Shown piece by piece: positions 45,736 through 57,464 of a stretch of 64,000 nucleotides of DNA. Each line of letters starts with the position of its first letter. Position 1 is the stretch's first letter. The stretch comes from Leptospira abararensis (GTDB lineage: Bacteria > Spirochaetota > Leptospiria > Leptospirales > Leptospiraceae): contig NZ_JAFFPR010000022.1 of NCBI RefSeq assembly GCF_016918735.1, positions 1 through 64,000 of the forward strand, written 5' to 3'. The translations under genes and the position numbers were made by a program. Under the pieces are notes generated by a model, which was given only the letters and a program-made list of their open reading frames with translations, was not told the origin of the DNA and did not search any database.

Positions 45736-46059
45736 TTAGGCTTTCTTCTTCAGAATAGCGCTAGTTTCAAATGTGATGTTAGTGTTCGCAGCAACACTCA
45801 AAACAACCGTTTCGTTATTGTCTTTAAACTCTACAATCTTTCCATGAAGACCGCTGTTTGTCACAACGTTATCCCCTTTTTGGAGATTGGTGATCATCTC
45901 TTTCCGTTTCTTCTCTTCTTTTTTGTTCGGAAGGATCACAAGAAAGTACATAGCAACTAACATGATCGGAATGATGATGAGTGACTGTAGGGACGACTTT
46001 GCACCCTCTTCTTGGGCAAGGATTAGGATATCTGGTGTTAAAAAATTAAAATTGAGCAT
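45736..46059 (-). CDS. yajC: Preprotein translocase accessory subunit YajC
   Basis: The 107-residue single-pass membrane protein has a hydrophobic helix (about 27-47, LIIIPIMLVAMYFLVILP) followed by NKKEEKKRKEMITNLQKGDNVVTNSGLHGKIVEF, the family signature. It associates with SecDF. The length is normal. Confidence 0.95.
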   Translation of the reverse strand: MLNFNFLTPDILILAQEEGAKSSLQSLIIIPIMLVAMYFLVILPNKKEEKKRKEMITNLQKGDNVVTNSGLHGKIVEFKDNNETVVLSVAANTNITFETSAILKKKA

Positions 46060-46085
46060 AGCTATTTATCCAATGTTTATAGGCC

Positions 46086-47114
46086 TTATGTTAAATTCAA
46101 TGTTTCACGAACGAATCGGAGAACTTTTTTCTCAAGGAGAGCCGCTTTGGCAGTTTCGTACCCTGTTCGTATATCACTTACGGCACCGAGTAAAAACATG
46201 GCTACCCCCGCGTTCAGGGCGACCATCGCCGTTCCCCCAGTCGATGCACTTGGGTCGAGAACTGCCCGAAATAAGGATTCCGCCCCTTCCTTCGAAGAGG
46301 AGAACACTGTATTTCTGTCCAATTCCTTAGAATTTAGGTCCAATTCCTTAGGATCAAAGGTCAATTCTCTGGTCTCTTTTCCATCAAAATAGGCATAATC
46401 GGTTCCTTCAAAGATAGAAAACTCATCGAGCCCGTCCTGTGAATGGCAGACAATAGCACGTTTGGAACCAAGCCTTCCGAGAATTTCCGCCATCGGTAAA
46501 CAGAGAGACTTATCATAGACACCCACAATTTGGTGGGAAGGGGAAAAGGGATTGGAAAGAGGTCCAATCAAATTGAAAAAAGTGCGAAATCCGAGGGCAG
46601 TACGAACGGGTCCAGCATACTTCATCGCTGGATGCCAAGCGGGAGCAAATAAAAACACAAAGCCAGTGCGCAGGAATTCCGCTTCCGAATCTGCTGTGGA
46701 CTGATCGAGTTTGTAACCAAGGCCAGAAAGAATATCGGAACTTCCCGAAAGAGAAGATACGGAACGGTTTCCATGTTTGGCAACTTTAAAGCCGAGACTT
46801 GCCAAAGTGAGGGCCGAAAGTGTGGATACGTTTAAAGTACCTTTGCCGTCCCCTCCTGTCCCACAAGTGTCTAAAAAATCAAAATCAAATTTTTTAGAGG
46901 GTTTGATTGCATGACTACGCATCGCACGAACAAATCCGTACAATTCGTCCGTGGTTTCCCCTTTCATTTTCATGGCTGTGAGAAAAGAAGCAAGGACTGG
47001 CTCAGGAACATCCCCATCCATTACTTTGCTTAAAAAATGTTCGGCGTGAGTGTCCACAAGGTGGTGGCCGGACACAACTTGCCCGAGGATTTCCTTAATT
47101 GTGGGAACGGTCAT
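46086..47114 (-). CDS. trpD: Anthranilate phosphoribosyltransferase
   Basis: TrpD joins anthranilate and phosphoribosyl pyrophosphate in tryptophan synthesis. The 342-residue protein shows FLTAMKMKGET, the PRPP-binding DTCGTGGDGKGTLNVST, KHGNRSVSSLSGSSDIL, and GPLSNPFSPSHQIVGVY. It sits apart from other trp genes, between pgsA (20-base overlap) and yajC, so it is presumably expressed with envelope genes. Confidence 0.94.
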   Translation of the reverse strand: MTVPTIKEILGQVVSGHHLVDTHAEHFLSKVMDGDVPEPVLASFLTAMKMKGETTDELYGFVRAMRSHAIKPSKKFDFDFLDTCGTGGDGKGTLNVSTLSALTLASLGFKVAKHGNRSVSSLSGSSDILSGLGYKLDQSTADSEAEFLRTGFVFLFAPAWHPAMKYAGPVRTALGFRTFFNLIGPLSNPFSPSHQIVGVYDKSLCLPMAEILGRLGSKRAIVCHSQDGLDEFSIFEGTDYAYFDGKETRELTFDPKELDLNSKELDRNTVFSSSKEGAESLFRAVLDPSASTGGTAMVALNAGVAMFLLGAVSDIRTGYETAKAALLEKKVLRFVRETLNLT

Positions 47115-47841
47115 AAAAAATCCTTTTTAGGTTAGTGAAAGTTAACAACTGATAATTGGTCACAATATAACGAAGTCCTGAAATCACAGTGATGAAAGTT
47201 GTGAATAACATCCCGAAATAAGGAACAAAGGACGCTATGGAATCAAAAAAGTCTTTAAAACTTAAAACTTCGGTAGTTTTGACAAGCGTATAAAACTCAT
47301 TCGCATGTTGGGAGGCTACTTCGAAAGTAGAGTAACCTGCTAGTTTTCCCATAGCATAGGTTTCATTGATCAAGGCTCGTCTTTTGCCAGAGATCAGCAT
47401 AAACACAACAAGGATCATAAGGATGGCCCCCATCTGGAAGGCAGTTTTGACCTTTCCCATCATGGTGGTGCGAAGGCTTTTTCCAGAGCGGACAGCAATA
47501 TAACGAAGGAAGGTTATGAGCATATCGCGCCCAATGATAAGAACGACCATCCATACTTCGATAGGTTCGTGGATGAATAAAAAGGTAACAAAACAACCGA
47601 TGACTAAAAATTTATCAGCCAAAGGATCTAGGAACTTTCCAAATTCTGTTTGTTGGTTCCACTTCCGTGCCAGATATCCATCCACAAGATCAGTGAGGGA
47701 AGCAAGGGCAAAGAGAACAAAAGCAAAAATTTGGTATTCCCATTCCTTTTGAAAGAGGGCAAAAATAAAAAATGGAAGTGCAAGAACCCGCAGAACAGTG
47801 AGTAGGTTCGGAATATTGGCAATGGTTTTCCAGTCTTCCAA
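47095..47841 (-). CDS. pgsA: CDP-diacylglycerol-glycerol-3-phosphate 3-phosphatidyltransferase
   Basis: PgsA makes phosphatidylglycerol phosphate in the inner membrane. The 248-residue protein has the CDP-alcohol phosphatidyltransferase motif D-G-x2-A-R-x8-G-x3-D-x3-D, seen as DLVDGYLARKWNQQTEFGKF-LDPLADK, and about five transmembrane segments. It is about 50 residues longer than E. coli PgsA; the extra part lies between the last two membrane segments (about 150-215). It overlaps trpD by 20 bases and follows rimO by one base. Confidence 0.9.
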   Translation of the reverse strand: MEDWKTIANIPNLLTVLRVLALPFFIFALFQKEWEYQIFAFVLFALASLTDLVDGYLARKWNQQTEFGKFLDPLADKFLVIGCFVTFLFIHEPIEVWMVVLIIGRDMLITFLRYIAVRSGKSLRTTMMGKVKTAFQMGAILMILVVFMLISGKRRALINETYAMGKLAGYSTFEVASQHANEFYTLVKTTEVLSFKDFFDSIASFVPYFGMLFTTFITVISGLRYIVTNYQLLTFTNLKRIFYDRSHN

Positions 47842-47842
47842 C

Positions 47843-49189
47843 TCAAACCACCCAAGTCCCTGCCATATCTAATTCAAAAAAAGAGTCCACACGAACCTGA
47901 CCGAACTGGCCGAGTTTCAAACCCATATCTTCTACATAGACAACTTCATCAATCTCAGGAGCATCTTGAAACCTGCGAACCATGGCTCCTTTTTCCAAAA
48001 CCTCATCCACAACAGCAGGATAAATTTTTCCAATTCGATTTTGGTGGATGGATTTCAAAGTTTCGAGATAAGCCTCACGCACCAAGTTCACACGGCGTGC
48101 AATTTCTTTGTCTTTGATTTGTCCATCCATGGTCGCACCTTTCGTTCCCTCTTGTGGAGAATAAGGAAAAAGATTTACCTTTTCCGGTTTCACATCTTCG
48201 ACAAAGCGAATGATCTCTTCCACATCTTCCATTGTCTCCCCAGGGAAACCGAGGATAAAGGATGTACGAATTTCCAATTCAGGCCGAAGGTCCCTTGCTT
48301 TTTGGAATAACGATTTGAAGTAAGAGTATTCGCCAGTACGATTCATGGATTTTAAAACAGACTTGGAAACATGTTGTAAAGGGCTTTCCAAATACGGGGC
48401 AATTTTTGGAATTTCTTTATAAAGATCGAGTAACTTTTCTGTTTTTTTGTCTGGGTAAAGATAGAGAAGTCTCAAGAGTTCTAATCCTTCTACATCCGCA
48501 ACCGAGCGCACCAAATCCAAAAGTTTGTCCGTGTCTTTTCCATAAAACACAGTGTCTTGTGAAACAAGACAAATCTCTTTGGAACCTGCTCTCACGGCAC
48601 GTTTGGTTTGTTCTAAAACATCAGAACTTTCAGTATCTCGATACTTTCCTCGTAGATTAGGAATGATACAGAAGTGACAACCTCTGTTGCAACCATCAGA
48701 AATTTTTACATAAGAGTATGGTTTGGAATAGTTTTCAATTCCCTTACTTGTAACAAGCCTTTCCAAAAGATCGGCATTGAATTCAGTTAGGTCTTTGAAT
48801 TCTAGAGGAAAGTTTTTGCGTAAAATCTCCCCTGCTTTATCATATTTACCGGTTCCAAAGTGAAGGTCCACTTCCGGAAGGTCGTCGGAAATTTCCTTTC
48901 CGGCACGTTCCGCAAAACAGCCCACAACCACTAACTTTTGTTTGTTCTGCTTTTTGATATCGATGGAATCCAAAATGGTTTGGATGGTTTCTTTGGTGGC
49001 GTCTTGGATAAAAGTACAGGTATTGACTAAGTGGAAATCGCTGGCTTCAGGACCGGCCGCAGGAAGGAGGCCTTCCTTCAGTAACGACTGATGCATGGCC
49101 ATCGAATCAACGGTATTTTTAGGACAACCGAGAGTCGTGATAAAAAACGACTTCGGTGTCTCTTCGGTTTTTTCCTTAACCTTGGGCAT
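47843..49189 (-). CDS. rimO: Ribosomal protein S12 methylthiotransferase RimO
   Basis: RimO adds a methylthio group to an aspartate of ribosomal protein S12 by radical SAM chemistry. The 448-residue protein has the N-terminal MTTase domain with iron-sulfur cysteines in TLGCPKNTVDS, NTCTFI and VVGCFAERAG, the radical SAM motif CNRGCHFCIIP, and a C-terminal TRAM domain (about 375-445). CPKN in place of CxQN-type sequences and the overall layout point to RimO rather than MiaB. Its start abuts the stop of the RodZ-like gene. Confidence 0.93.
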   Translation of the reverse strand: MPKVKEKTEETPKSFFITTLGCPKNTVDSMAMHQSLLKEGLLPAAGPEASDFHLVNTCTFIQDATKETIQTILDSIDIKKQNKQKLVVVGCFAERAGKEISDDLPEVDLHFGTGKYDKAGEILRKNFPLEFKDLTEFNADLLERLVTSKGIENYSKPYSYVKISDGCNRGCHFCIIPNLRGKYRDTESSDVLEQTKRAVRAGSKEICLVSQDTVFYGKDTDKLLDLVRSVADVEGLELLRLLYLYPDKKTEKLLDLYKEIPKIAPYLESPLQHVSKSVLKSMNRTGEYSYFKSLFQKARDLRPELEIRTSFILGFPGETMEDVEEIIRFVEDVKPEKVNLFPYSPQEGTKGATMDGQIKDKEIARRVNLVREAYLETLKSIHQNRIGKIYPAVVDEVLEKGAMVRRFQDAPEIDEVVYVEDMGLKLGQFGQVRVDSFFELDMAGTWVV

Positions 49190-50289
49190 TATTCGCCTAA
49201 CTCTCCAATGATGGACTGAGTAGAATCATAAGGATTTGGTTTGCGGATAAAGATTTTTTTGACAAGTTTTCCTGGTTTTCCAAGAACCGAACGTTCTTTC
49301 CCATTTTGAACCATTTCCACGGCCCCACCGTCACCGACTTTGATCTCCAATCTATCCCGAGCTTCTAAGTGTTTGACTTCGCCGGCAGATACCAGTCCTC
49401 GTTCTCCCATCTGACCATCTAACACAAATTCAACATAACTTGGTTTGGAGAAAAAGAGGGTAACTTGGATCGGAACATCTCCTACAGGAGATTTTACGGC
49501 AGCCCCTTCTCTTTCTTCTTTTAATGTCACAAGGACTTTGGCTGATTTTTCAGTAACGGCTTGTGTCACCACTCGGATGTCTCGGCGAAGAGAGGTTAGT
49601 TCCTCAATGCGATAAGAAAGGATGGTTTCTTCGCCTTCTGCTGCCTGGAAAAAGTATACATTTTTCTCAGGGAAGATATTGAATCCAAGGTTTGCTTTTC
49701 CATTGGAAACACCTTTGATGAACATCTTACACTGTTGGTTGTTTACACTAAAACTCACACCACGGTCTTCGGTTAAAATAAATGGAACACTGGCGTTTTC
49801 TGGAACACTTTGGGAAACAAAGTTAATCCCAGAAGGAATGTCTGAACTGGCAACGGCTTCTACAGTAGATCCCACTTCTGTAGTTTCCTCATCGATAGAT
49901 CCAGATCCTGAGTCTTCAAAACTAATGTAGATGATGTAAGCTGAGATTACAAAAAGAAAAATGGAAACAAGACTTATGATTTTATTGCGATCTAAACTAA
50001 AAGCAGTGGTGGTCGGACGAGTGAGCTCTTCGAGGGGAGCTTGTGATTCCTCAATTTGTTCCCCACGGTAAAGATTGAGAAGCATTGCTGTGTCTAGTTT
50101 TAAGTAACTTGCATAATTTTTTAGAAAACCAAGGGCAAAGGTTTCTGCAGGGAACTGAGAATAGTCTTCTGTTTCTAAAGCAATGATGTACTTAGCTGCG
50201 ATATTTGTTTCTTTGGCTACATCTTTGACGGAAAGTTTTTTATCTTCCCTAGCTTCTCTTATGATTTGACCGACTCGTTTTGTATTCAA
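49189..50289 (-). CDS. RodZ-like helix-turn-helix membrane protein
   Basis: The 366-residue protein has an N-terminal Xre-type helix-turn-helix (about 5-70; [21 protein letters not shown] is its core), one transmembrane helix (about 107-125) and a periplasmic C-terminal part (about 130-366) with a DUF4115-like beta domain. RodZ links MreB filaments to the cell-wall synthesis machinery. The layout fits, and the neighbours include envelope genes. In place of RodZ's usual short periplasmic region there are two beta-rich segments. Confidence 0.8.
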   Translation of the reverse strand: MNTKRVGQIIREAREDKKLSVKDVAKETNIAAKYIIALETEDYSQFPAETFALGFLKNYASYLKLDTAMLLNLYRGEQIEESQAPLEELTRPTTTAFSLDRNKIISLVSIFLFVISAYIIYISFEDSGSGSIDEETTEVGSTVEAVASSDIPSGINFVSQSVPENASVPFILTEDRGVSFSVNNQQCKMFIKGVSNGKANLGFNIFPEKNVYFFQAAEGEETILSYRIEELTSLRRDIRVVTQAVTEKSAKVLVTLKEEREGAAVKSPVGDVPIQVTLFFSKPSYVEFVLDGQMGERGLVSAGEVKHLEARDRLEIKVGDGGAVEMVQNGKERSVLGKPGKLVKKIFIRKPNPYDSTQSIIGELGE

Positions 50290-50306
50290 AATGATATCCT
50301 CTTTGC

Positions 50307-51008
50307 TTAGTTCTCGGATACAAGTGGGTTGTTTACAATTTTGGCGTTCCCGCTCATGTGGAAATTGAAAACTCCATCTTGGATTTCTTCAGAAAAATTA
50401 ATATTGGAAAATGAAATGGTGGTTACTTTCCCACGACCATCGGTAGCCACTGCTTTTTTGATTAAGTAAGATTCGGAATCCACAAAAAGTTTCATTTTTT
50501 CAAATCCACCAATCTTTTCTCTTTGGTCGAGATCCAAAACAAAGTATTTGGCAGCGTCCCCCATAGAACGAGGTTGTTCGATGGTATCAAATTTATAATG
50601 GTATTTACGAAAAAGGCGGTTCAGGCCATCGGGACTGTTTGTGGTAAAAATGGGACCAGAAGTATTTTTACGATCGAGTGTTAAATCCTGTTTTCCCACA
50701 GCGCCTAACCTCTTAATAAAGATATGAAGGGTTTTTCCATCAGAAACAATTTCGTCCCCTTCCGGTTCTGCGAAGTTGTATCTAATTTTGCCGGGACGTT
50801 TGTAGAAACATTTCCCGCGCATCTGTTTTTCCTTTTTGTTGTCTTCTGTTTTGATGAGAAAATCAGCAGAATAGGAATTGATATCGCTAAAGTTTTTCTT
50901 TATCTTTTTGACCACTTCCGAAGGTGAGTGCCAATTGTGAGCCGGACTTGTTTGGGCGCCGAGAGCCACCCCAAATACAAGTAAAAAAGATCCGATCCAT
51001 ACTTTCAT
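50307..51008 (-). CDS. LolA-like outer membrane lipoprotein carrier
   Basis: LolA carries lipoproteins across the periplasm. The 233-residue product has a signal peptide (about 1-17, ending ALGAQ), then the half-barrel pattern: [47 protein letters not shown] and [18 protein letters not shown]. The ATG at 51008 is used because a longer frame runs into ftsK. Leptospira has many lipoproteins, so a dedicated carrier is expected. DUF4292- and LolA-type proteins are hard to separate at this level. Confidence 0.8.
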   Translation of the reverse strand: MKVWIGSFLLVFGVALGAQTSPAHNWHSPSEVVKKIKKNFSDINSYSADFLIKTEDNKKEKQMRGKCFYKRPGKIRYNFAEPEGDEIVSDGKTLHIFIKRLGAVGKQDLTLDRKNTSGPIFTTNSPDGLNRLFRKYHYKFDTIEQPRSMGDAAKYFVLDLDQREKIGGFEKMKLFVDSESYLIKKAVATDGRGKVTTISFSNINFSEEIQDGVFNFHMSGNAKIVNNPLVSEN

Positions 51009-51048
51009 AGTTTCCCAGTTTTTCAGACAAAGTTCTCTTGTCGATGAT

Positions 51049-54000
51049 TTACGCTGAACGCAGGATTTCCCGAGGTTTCGCCCCGATTTGTGGGGAAACA
51101 TAACCCCGCATTTCCATAAGTTCCATAAGCCTTGCGGCTTTGTTGTAACCGATTCTCATCCGGCGTTGGAGGTAACTGGCACTGGCTTTTTTTTCGGTGA
51201 CTACGATATTCCAAGCCTCGTCAAAAAGTTCTTCATCTTCATCGGAAGCCATTTCAATGCTGGTCTCATCGTCCCAATTCATTTCCACATACGCAGGAGC
51301 CCCTTGTTTTTTGGCCTCTTCCACAATGGACTCAATTTCTTTCTCTTCGATAAAGGGAGCTTGGATTCTTTGGAGGTCACTCGATGTCGGAGACCTGTAC
51401 AAAAAGTCTCCTTTTCCAAGAAGGGTTTCGGCCCCGCTTGTATCCAGAATGGTTCTAGAATCCGTTTTTTGTGCCACTTGGAAGGCCACCCTTGCCGGGC
51501 AGTTCGCTTTGATGACACCGGTGATCACATCCACCGACGGCCTCTGGGTTGCCATCACCAGATGGATTCCGACCGCTCTTGCTTTTTGAGAAATCCTTTG
51601 GATTTGTTCCTCGAGATCCTTTCCCGAAACCATCATAAGATCCGCAAGCTCATCAATAAAGATCACAATGTACGGAAGTTTCTGAAAACCTTTGGCATGG
51701 GCATACTCATCCACTTTTTCATTAAAACTTTTGAAGTCCCTACTTTTCAATTGGGAGATCATTTGGTAACGACTTTCCATTTCTTGGATGGCCCAAGAAA
51801 GTGCCTTCGTTGCTTTTTTTGGATCAGTAATCACCGGCATAAGAAGGTGAGGAATTCCTTCATACAGAGTCATCTCCACCATCTTCGGGTCGATCATGAT
51901 GAAGCGCACTTCTTCTGGGGAACGAGTGCAGATGAGACTTGTGATCATCGCATTGATACTCACTGACTTTCCAGAACCAGTCGTTCCTGCCACAAGTAAG
52001 TGAGGAAGTTTGGCGATATCAATCATTACCAGTTTTCCCGATATGTCTTTTCCAATACAGATCGATAAGTCTTTGGCTTTGTGTTGGAGGATGGTATCTT
52101 TTAGAATTTCCGACAAAAACACATCTTCTCTGATTCGGTTCGGAACCTCAATCCCGATGGAAGCCTTTCCCGGAATCGGTGCCACAATCCGAATGTTTTT
52201 TACCTCAAGGTAGGCTCTAATTTCATCAGAAAGAGATACGATTCGGTTGAGTTTGATTCCGTTCGGAATGGTGATCTCATAACGCGTGATAATTGGTCCT
52301 CTTTCTTTTGTGACCACCTTCGACTCAATTCCAAAATGTCCAGTCGACTCTTCAATTTTACGAGAGATAAGATCTAGTTCGGAATCATTTTTTAGGATAT
52401 TGGCCACAGGCACTTGGTGAGAAACAAGAAGCCTTGGAGAGATATAATACTTTCCTTTCTTTAATTTAGGTTTCGGAACCATGGAGCCAAACATCAGCTC
52501 TTGTTGTTCTACCTTTGGTTCTAGTTTTTTCTTACCGAAATTTCCAGAACTTAGATTGGAACGAACGAGGGGTGAGGCCTCTTCCACGGCCAAAGTTTCG
52601 AGAGTTTCTTCTTCAAACTCTTCGGAACTAGAATCCACTTCTTCTTCTGCCTCTTCGTGATCACTCCTGCCACTTTTTTCACTCACATCCCAACCAGTTT
52701 CTTCCACAAGGGAAAGACGCACCGATTCGGGAATCTGGATGGCTTCTGTTTTCGAGAGAACTTCCTCCTCCTCTTCTGAAGAAGTCAGTTGGTCCGATGA
52801 TGATTCCAAAGCTTCCGAAAAATCCTCTTCCGATTCATAGTCCTCCGTTTTCTCTTCATAAAAATCAACGGGTGAAGACAAGCCGGAAGTTTTGAAAACT
52901 GGGTTTTGTCCACCAAACGGAAGTTTGATAGGGTCTAGTTTGGGAAGTTCTAGTTCATTTAAGTCTGCAACTCTGTCTACTTTCGGTTTCCATTTGGCTT
53001 CTGGAAATTGAAATAGAATTTTGGATTCTCGGACAGTTTCCCGTTCTTCCAATTCTTCCGGAAATCGCCTATTATCAGTTAGTTTAAGTCTAGAAATTAA
53101 AACTTCATTTTTTTCTATTTCTGCAAACAAATCCAACTTTGATTCTGATTTTTGAAAACGAAATACCTTTCCTGACTCATCAAAAAAACCTTCAAATTTT
53201 GCTGCATTGCGGTAACGAACCGATTGTGTTTTGGGATTGGAAACTTTCGAAATAGAAAAATCTTCTCTTTCATTCGATTGTTTTTCTTCGTTTCTAAAAC
53301 GATCCAAATCCATTCCGGCCCTTTGTGTTTTCCGCCCCAATTTTTCATCGGCAACCACATTCCAGAAGTGATTGGCAATGTCTTCTTTGGATTCTTCTTC
53401 CGTTTGGACAGAAAACCATTGTTTGCTTCGAATTTCATCCACTGGGGCACGGCGAGTGGAAACAACAGAATCCAAAAAACTAGGAAGCCGGAGATGTGGG
53501 AGTTCTCTTTGTCCTCCCATCAATCGATAAATTCCATTGGAATATTTATGAATCGCATCAAAAGTAAAAGACCAAGCCCCGTCCTCAAGCCAGATCACTG
53601 CAAAGTATAAGTATAAAAAGAAAACGACAAGGATACGCCCAGTCTCTCCAAAAAGATAAGAAAAAACCCAAGAGAAAAATTGACCGAGAATCCCACCACT
53701 GTCCCCTATGTGACCAAGGGGGGTTTCGAGTAGATTCAAACTCACAGTAGTTGCCACAAGGAACAATGGAAAAAAGAGAGCTTTGCCAAGCCTATCAAAG
53801 TCCGGATTTCGTAGTGAAAGAACACCTAACATCAAAACAAAGCCGGCAAATAAAAAGGAAGATTTCCCAAAAAGATAAAGGAGGGTGAAGGCGATGTAAT
53901 GCCCGAGCCTTCCAAACCAATTGAAAAGCGACCCATCCTCTCCTTCCTGAAAAGAAAAGAGAGAGAGAAGTAAAAACACACCGGAAAATACTAATAGATA

Positions 54001-54057
54001 GGGAAGGAAGTCTTTACGTGGCAAAGTCCATTCCCATACGGATTTTTTAGGGTCCAT
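51049..54057 (-). CDS. ftsK: DNA translocase FtsK
   Basis: FtsK/SpoIIIE pumps DNA at the division septum and helps resolve chromosome dimers. The 1002-residue protein has about four N-terminal transmembrane helices (about 15-165), a long acidic Ser/Glu-rich linker (about 200-540), the alpha/beta motor with Walker A GTTGSGKS (691-698) and Walker B IFIDELAD (about 799-806), and a winged-helix gamma domain (about 940-1002) that reads KOPS-like polarity signals. The lolA-like gene follows 40 bases downstream. Confidence 0.95.
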   Translation of the reverse strand: MDPKKSVWEWTLPRKDFLPYLLVFSGVFLLLSLFSFQEGEDGSLFNWFGRLGHYIAFTLLYLFGKSSFLFAGFVLMLGVLSLRNPDFDRLGKALFFPLFLVATTVSLNLLETPLGHIGDSGGILGQFFSWVFSYLFGETGRILVVFFLYLYFAVIWLEDGAWSFTFDAIHKYSNGIYRLMGGQRELPHLRLPSFLDSVVSTRRAPVDEIRSKQWFSVQTEEESKEDIANHFWNVVADEKLGRKTQRAGMDLDRFRNEEKQSNEREDFSISKVSNPKTQSVRYRNAAKFEGFFDESGKVFRFQKSESKLDLFAEIEKNEVLISRLKLTDNRRFPEELEERETVRESKILFQFPEAKWKPKVDRVADLNELELPKLDPIKLPFGGQNPVFKTSGLSSPVDFYEEKTEDYESEEDFSEALESSSDQLTSSEEEEEVLSKTEAIQIPESVRLSLVEETGWDVSEKSGRSDHEEAEEEVDSSSEEFEEETLETLAVEEASPLVRSNLSSGNFGKKKLEPKVEQQELMFGSMVPKPKLKKGKYYISPRLLVSHQVPVANILKNDSELDLISRKIEESTGHFGIESKVVTKERGPIITRYEITIPNGIKLNRIVSLSDEIRAYLEVKNIRIVAPIPGKASIGIEVPNRIREDVFLSEILKDTILQHKAKDLSICIGKDISGKLVMIDIAKLPHLLVAGTTGSGKSVSINAMITSLICTRSPEEVRFIMIDPKMVEMTLYEGIPHLLMPVITDPKKATKALSWAIQEMESRYQMISQLKSRDFKSFNEKVDEYAHAKGFQKLPYIVIFIDELADLMMVSGKDLEEQIQRISQKARAVGIHLVMATQRPSVDVITGVIKANCPARVAFQVAQKTDSRTILDTSGAETLLGKGDFLYRSPTSSDLQRIQAPFIEEKEIESIVEEAKKQGAPAYVEMNWDDETSIEMASDEDEELFDEAWNIVVTEKKASASYLQRRMRIGYNKAARLMELMEMRGYVSPQIGAKPREILRSA

Positions 54058-54134
54058 ACGGGAAATATCGGCCGGTTTTGAGACATAGATAGAAAAAAAA
54101 TGGAAGCCGAAATACCGAACTTTAAGGCGGAATT

Positions 54135-54632
54135 TTATCCCTTAAAGTTCGTAAAATTGGCGTCAAAATTGAAATTTGCGTTCCGAATGGCTGCCATTAC
54201 CTCTTGCAAATCATCCTTTTTTTTGCCCACAACCCGAACTGATTCCCCCTGGATGGTGGCCTGGACTTTCAATTTTTGGTCTTTGATGAGGGTTGTGATT
54301 TGTCTCGTTTGTTCTTTGTCCAAACCGTTTTGAATCTTTACCTTTTGGCGGACCGTCTGTCCTGTAGCGGATTCAATTTTGGACTCAAAATCAAAGGCTT
54401 TGAGGCTAATTCCCCTTTTGGCCATTTTGGTCGTTAGGACATCGATCACTTGTTTGAGTTTGATCTCATTTTCCGAGGTCAAAACCAAGGTATCTTCGGT
54501 GAGTTTGATCTCGGAATTGGAACCTTTAAAATCAAACCTGGTTTGGATTTCGGTCATGGCTTGGGCCACAGCATTTTGTAATTCCGGTCTTTCGATTTTT
54601 GATACAATGTCAAATGATGGATCTTGTGCCAT
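54135..54632 (-). CDS. YajQ-family nucleotide-binding protein
   Basis: The 165-residue protein starts MAQDPSFDIVSKIERPELQNAV and continues with IQTRFDFKGSN, the YajQ signature, with two ferredoxin-like halves. Family members bind c-di-GMP or other nucleotides and GTP-related ligands; the exact role differs between species. It is isolated between ftsK and alaS on the same strand and adds to the c-di-GMP receptors in this window. Confidence 0.93.
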   Translation of the reverse strand: MAQDPSFDIVSKIERPELQNAVAQAMTEIQTRFDFKGSNSEIKLTEDTLVLTSENEIKLKQVIDVLTTKMAKRGISLKAFDFESKIESATGQTVRQKVKIQNGLDKEQTRQITTLIKDQKLKVQATIQGESVRVVGKKKDDLQEVMAAIRNANFNFDANFTNFKG

Positions 54633-54655
54633 ACATTCCTCCTAACTCTTTCCTA

Positions 54656-57415
54656 TTATCCTAAACTCTTTTTGGCAAGTCCCAATGCAAATTCCAAAGC
54701 GGACTTTAGGTTTTCTGGTTTTTTACCACCACCTTGCGCCATATCTGGTCTCCCACCACCTTTCCCATCTAACAAAACTAAGGTTTCTTTTAAAAGATCT
54801 CCACAATGGATTCCTCTTTCATTGAGTATCTTATTGCACATAAAGACAAGAGAGCTCGTATCTCCCTCAATAGATCCAAATAGACAAAGGATTTCTGGTT
54901 CTTTGGCTTTGAGGCTATCGGCCAAATCCTTTAAGGACTTCGCATCTACAGAAGTAAAGACCTCCGTTACCACTTTTCCTTTGGGCAAAGAAACTGCCTT
55001 TTTCAATAGTCCATCCACAAGCTCTGGATTCATTTGGAAACTGAGTTGTTCCTTCTTCTTTTTGGCTTTAAACAGGGCACTGGATTTTTCTTCGAGTTCC
55101 GTCTCCAAATTTTCGCGTAATTTACGCAAAAATTCCACCGCAGCATTCCCTTTTTTGGAGAATAAACTCTGAAGATCTTCGGGGGCAGGAACTACAGTCG
55201 TGATTCCAAATTCTTTAAGATCACCAAACGTTTCTTTTGCGTTTAAGTTATGTGTTTCCACTTTTGAAGCTAGAGTTTGAAACTGAGATAAAAAGTATTC
55301 CACAACAGAATCTCCACAGATGGCTTCTACCCTTCTATTTCCCGCACCGGGACTTCCTTCTTTGATGATGGCAAAGTATCCAATTTCTTTTGTGTTGGAA
55401 ACGTGAGTTCCTCCGCAGAATTCTTTGGATTTATCGCCCATAGAAATCACACGAACCAAATTTCCATACTTTTCATCAAACATGGACAAAGCACCAGACT
55501 GTTTTGCCTTTTCAATGTCCAATACTTCTGTATTCACTGGAATTTTTGCATTCACGGCTTCGTTTACATCTTTTTCGATTGATATAATCTCTTCCCGAGA
55601 GAGAGCCTTAGGATGGGAAAAATCAAAACGTAGATAATCAGAAGAAACAATCGAACCTTTTTGAGCCACATGGTTCCCTAGAACGCGGCGGAGTGCCCCA
55701 TTTAACAAGTGTGTACCGGAATGGTGGTTGGCTAGATTTTGACGTCGCTCTGTATCAATCTCAGCTTCAAGGAGTTCTCCGACAGAAATTTTTCCTTTTA
55801 GAATCAGACCCAAATGGAGGAAGGTTTCATTTTCTTTTTGTGTGTCCTGGACTTGGAACTGGAAACCTTCTTTTTTAAGATAACCCCAGTCTCCAATCTG
55901 ACCACCACCCTCTGCATAAAACGGGGTTTGATCCAAGACCACAACCGCTTCCTCTCCTTGTTTTGCTGAAGTCACAGACTTACCGTCTACAAAGAGATAG
56001 ATTACTTTTGCCGAGGTTTTTGCGGCAGTGTATCCCAAAAATTCGGTTTTGAGTTCGGGACTTGCGGAAATACCTGTGAGGTATTGGACTTTTTTTCCTT
56101 TCCAACTAGCACGGGAAAGGTCACGGTCTTTTTCTAGTTCTTCTTCAAATCCTTTGTCATCAAAACCAAAACCCCGATCCTCTACAAGTTCCTTGGTCAT
56201 CTCACGAGGAAACCCATAAGTGGAATACAATCGAAAACCTTCTTTTCCGGTAACAACCGTTTGGTTGTTTGATTTTAAGTGGTCTAGAAGGGATTCTAAT
56301 TCTTCGAGTCCTACTTCTAAGGTATGAAGGAAGAGTTCCTCTTCTTTTTTTAAGATGGATTCAATGTCTTTGGCTTTGTCTTTCAGTTCTGGATAACGAA
56401 TCGAATACAAATCCTTTAATGTCGGAATGAGTTTGTATAAAAAAGGTTCGTGGATTCCTAGTTTTCTTGCAAATAAAGACGCTCTTCTTATAAGCCGACG
56501 AATCACATACCCTCGTCCCGTGCGGTCAGGATAGATTCCGTCACCTAACGAAAAGAATACGGAACGCGAATGATCAGTAATCACTCGAAACGATTGTTTT
56601 GTGGATGCGTCATAGGTTTTGCCAGAGAGTTCTTCAATTTTACGAATGATTGATTTTAATTCATCGGTGTCATAGACCGAATCCACTTCTTGTAATAACA
56701 TGGCCACTCGTTCGAGTCCAGAGCCTGTATCAATTCCGGTTTGTTTTAGAGGAAGGAGTTCCCCGGAAACCGTTTGGTTGAATTGGTTAAATACTAAATT
56801 CCAATATTCTAAATAACGATCACAATCACATCCGGGTTTACAATTTGGATTGTTTCCACAATTCGGACCACCTTTTTCGGGACCACGGTCCAAATACAAT
56901 TCCGAACATGGACCACAAGCCCCGCTATCTCCCGCAGGTCCCCAAAAATTATCTTTTTTTCCGAGCCGAACAATCCGTTCTTCTGGAATGCCCGCATCCA
57001 TCCAAATCTTTTTGGCTTCATCATCATCTAAGTAAATCGTCACCCAAATTTTATCTTTGGGAATATGTAAGTGGTTCAGTGAAAAATCTAATGCGTATTC
57101 GATGGCCTCTTTTTTGAAATAATCTCCAAAGGAAAAATTACCAAGCATCTCAAAGAAGGTACAATGCCTTTCGGTTTTACCCACAACTTCCAAATCTGTG
57201 GTGCGAACACATTTTTGCACAGAAGCCGCTCTTGTGTAAGGTAGCTCGACTGCTCCCGTAAACAGAGGTTTGAACTGAACCATACCGGCGGTTGTAAATA
57301 AAAGAGTGGGATCTCCCTTCGGGATGAGGCTAGAAGAAGGCACGATGGTATGGCCTTTTTCTTTAAAGTAATTGGTATACAACTCAGCAATTTCGCGGAC
57401 AGTTTTCGACATCAT
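54656..57415 (-). CDS. alaS: Alanyl-tRNA synthetase
   Basis: AlaS charges tRNA-Ala and clears mischarged Ser and Gly. The 919-residue protein contains the class II catalytic core with the [15 protein letters not shown] and [13 protein letters not shown] motifs, the tRNA-recognition domain, the editing site [13 protein letters not shown] plus CGGTHV, and the C-Ala domain with [15 protein letters not shown]. The nearest AGGAGG (57445-57440) is 24 bases before the ATG, unusually far for a ribosome binding site. Confidence 0.96.
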   Translation of the reverse strand: MMSKTVREIAELYTNYFKEKGHTIVPSSSLIPKGDPTLLFTTAGMVQFKPLFTGAVELPYTRAASVQKCVRTTDLEVVGKTERHCTFFEMLGNFSFGDYFKKEAIEYALDFSLNHLHIPKDKIWVTIYLDDDEAKKIWMDAGIPEERIVRLGKKDNFWGPAGDSGACGPCSELYLDRGPEKGGPNCGNNPNCKPGCDCDRYLEYWNLVFNQFNQTVSGELLPLKQTGIDTGSGLERVAMLLQEVDSVYDTDELKSIIRKIEELSGKTYDASTKQSFRVITDHSRSVFFSLGDGIYPDRTGRGYVIRRLIRRASLFARKLGIHEPFLYKLIPTLKDLYSIRYPELKDKAKDIESILKKEEELFLHTLEVGLEELESLLDHLKSNNQTVVTGKEGFRLYSTYGFPREMTKELVEDRGFGFDDKGFEEELEKDRDLSRASWKGKKVQYLTGISASPELKTEFLGYTAAKTSAKVIYLFVDGKSVTSAKQGEEAVVVLDQTPFYAEGGGQIGDWGYLKKEGFQFQVQDTQKENETFLHLGLILKGKISVGELLEAEIDTERRQNLANHHSGTHLLNGALRRVLGNHVAQKGSIVSSDYLRFDFSHPKALSREEIISIEKDVNEAVNAKIPVNTEVLDIEKAKQSGALSMFDEKYGNLVRVISMGDKSKEFCGGTHVSNTKEIGYFAIIKEGSPGAGNRRVEAICGDSVVEYFLSQFQTLASKVETHNLNAKETFGDLKEFGITTVVPAPEDLQSLFSKKGNAAVEFLRKLRENLETELEEKSSALFKAKKKKEQLSFQMNPELVDGLLKKAVSLPKGKVVTEVFTSVDAKSLKDLADSLKAKEPEILCLFGSIEGDTSSLVFMCNKILNERGIHCGDLLKETLVLLDGKGGGRPDMAQGGGKKPENLKSALEFALGLAKKSLG

Positions 57416-57464
57416 ACACTTACAGCGAAATCGGTTTCACCTCCTAGGGCAAGGAAATTAGAAG

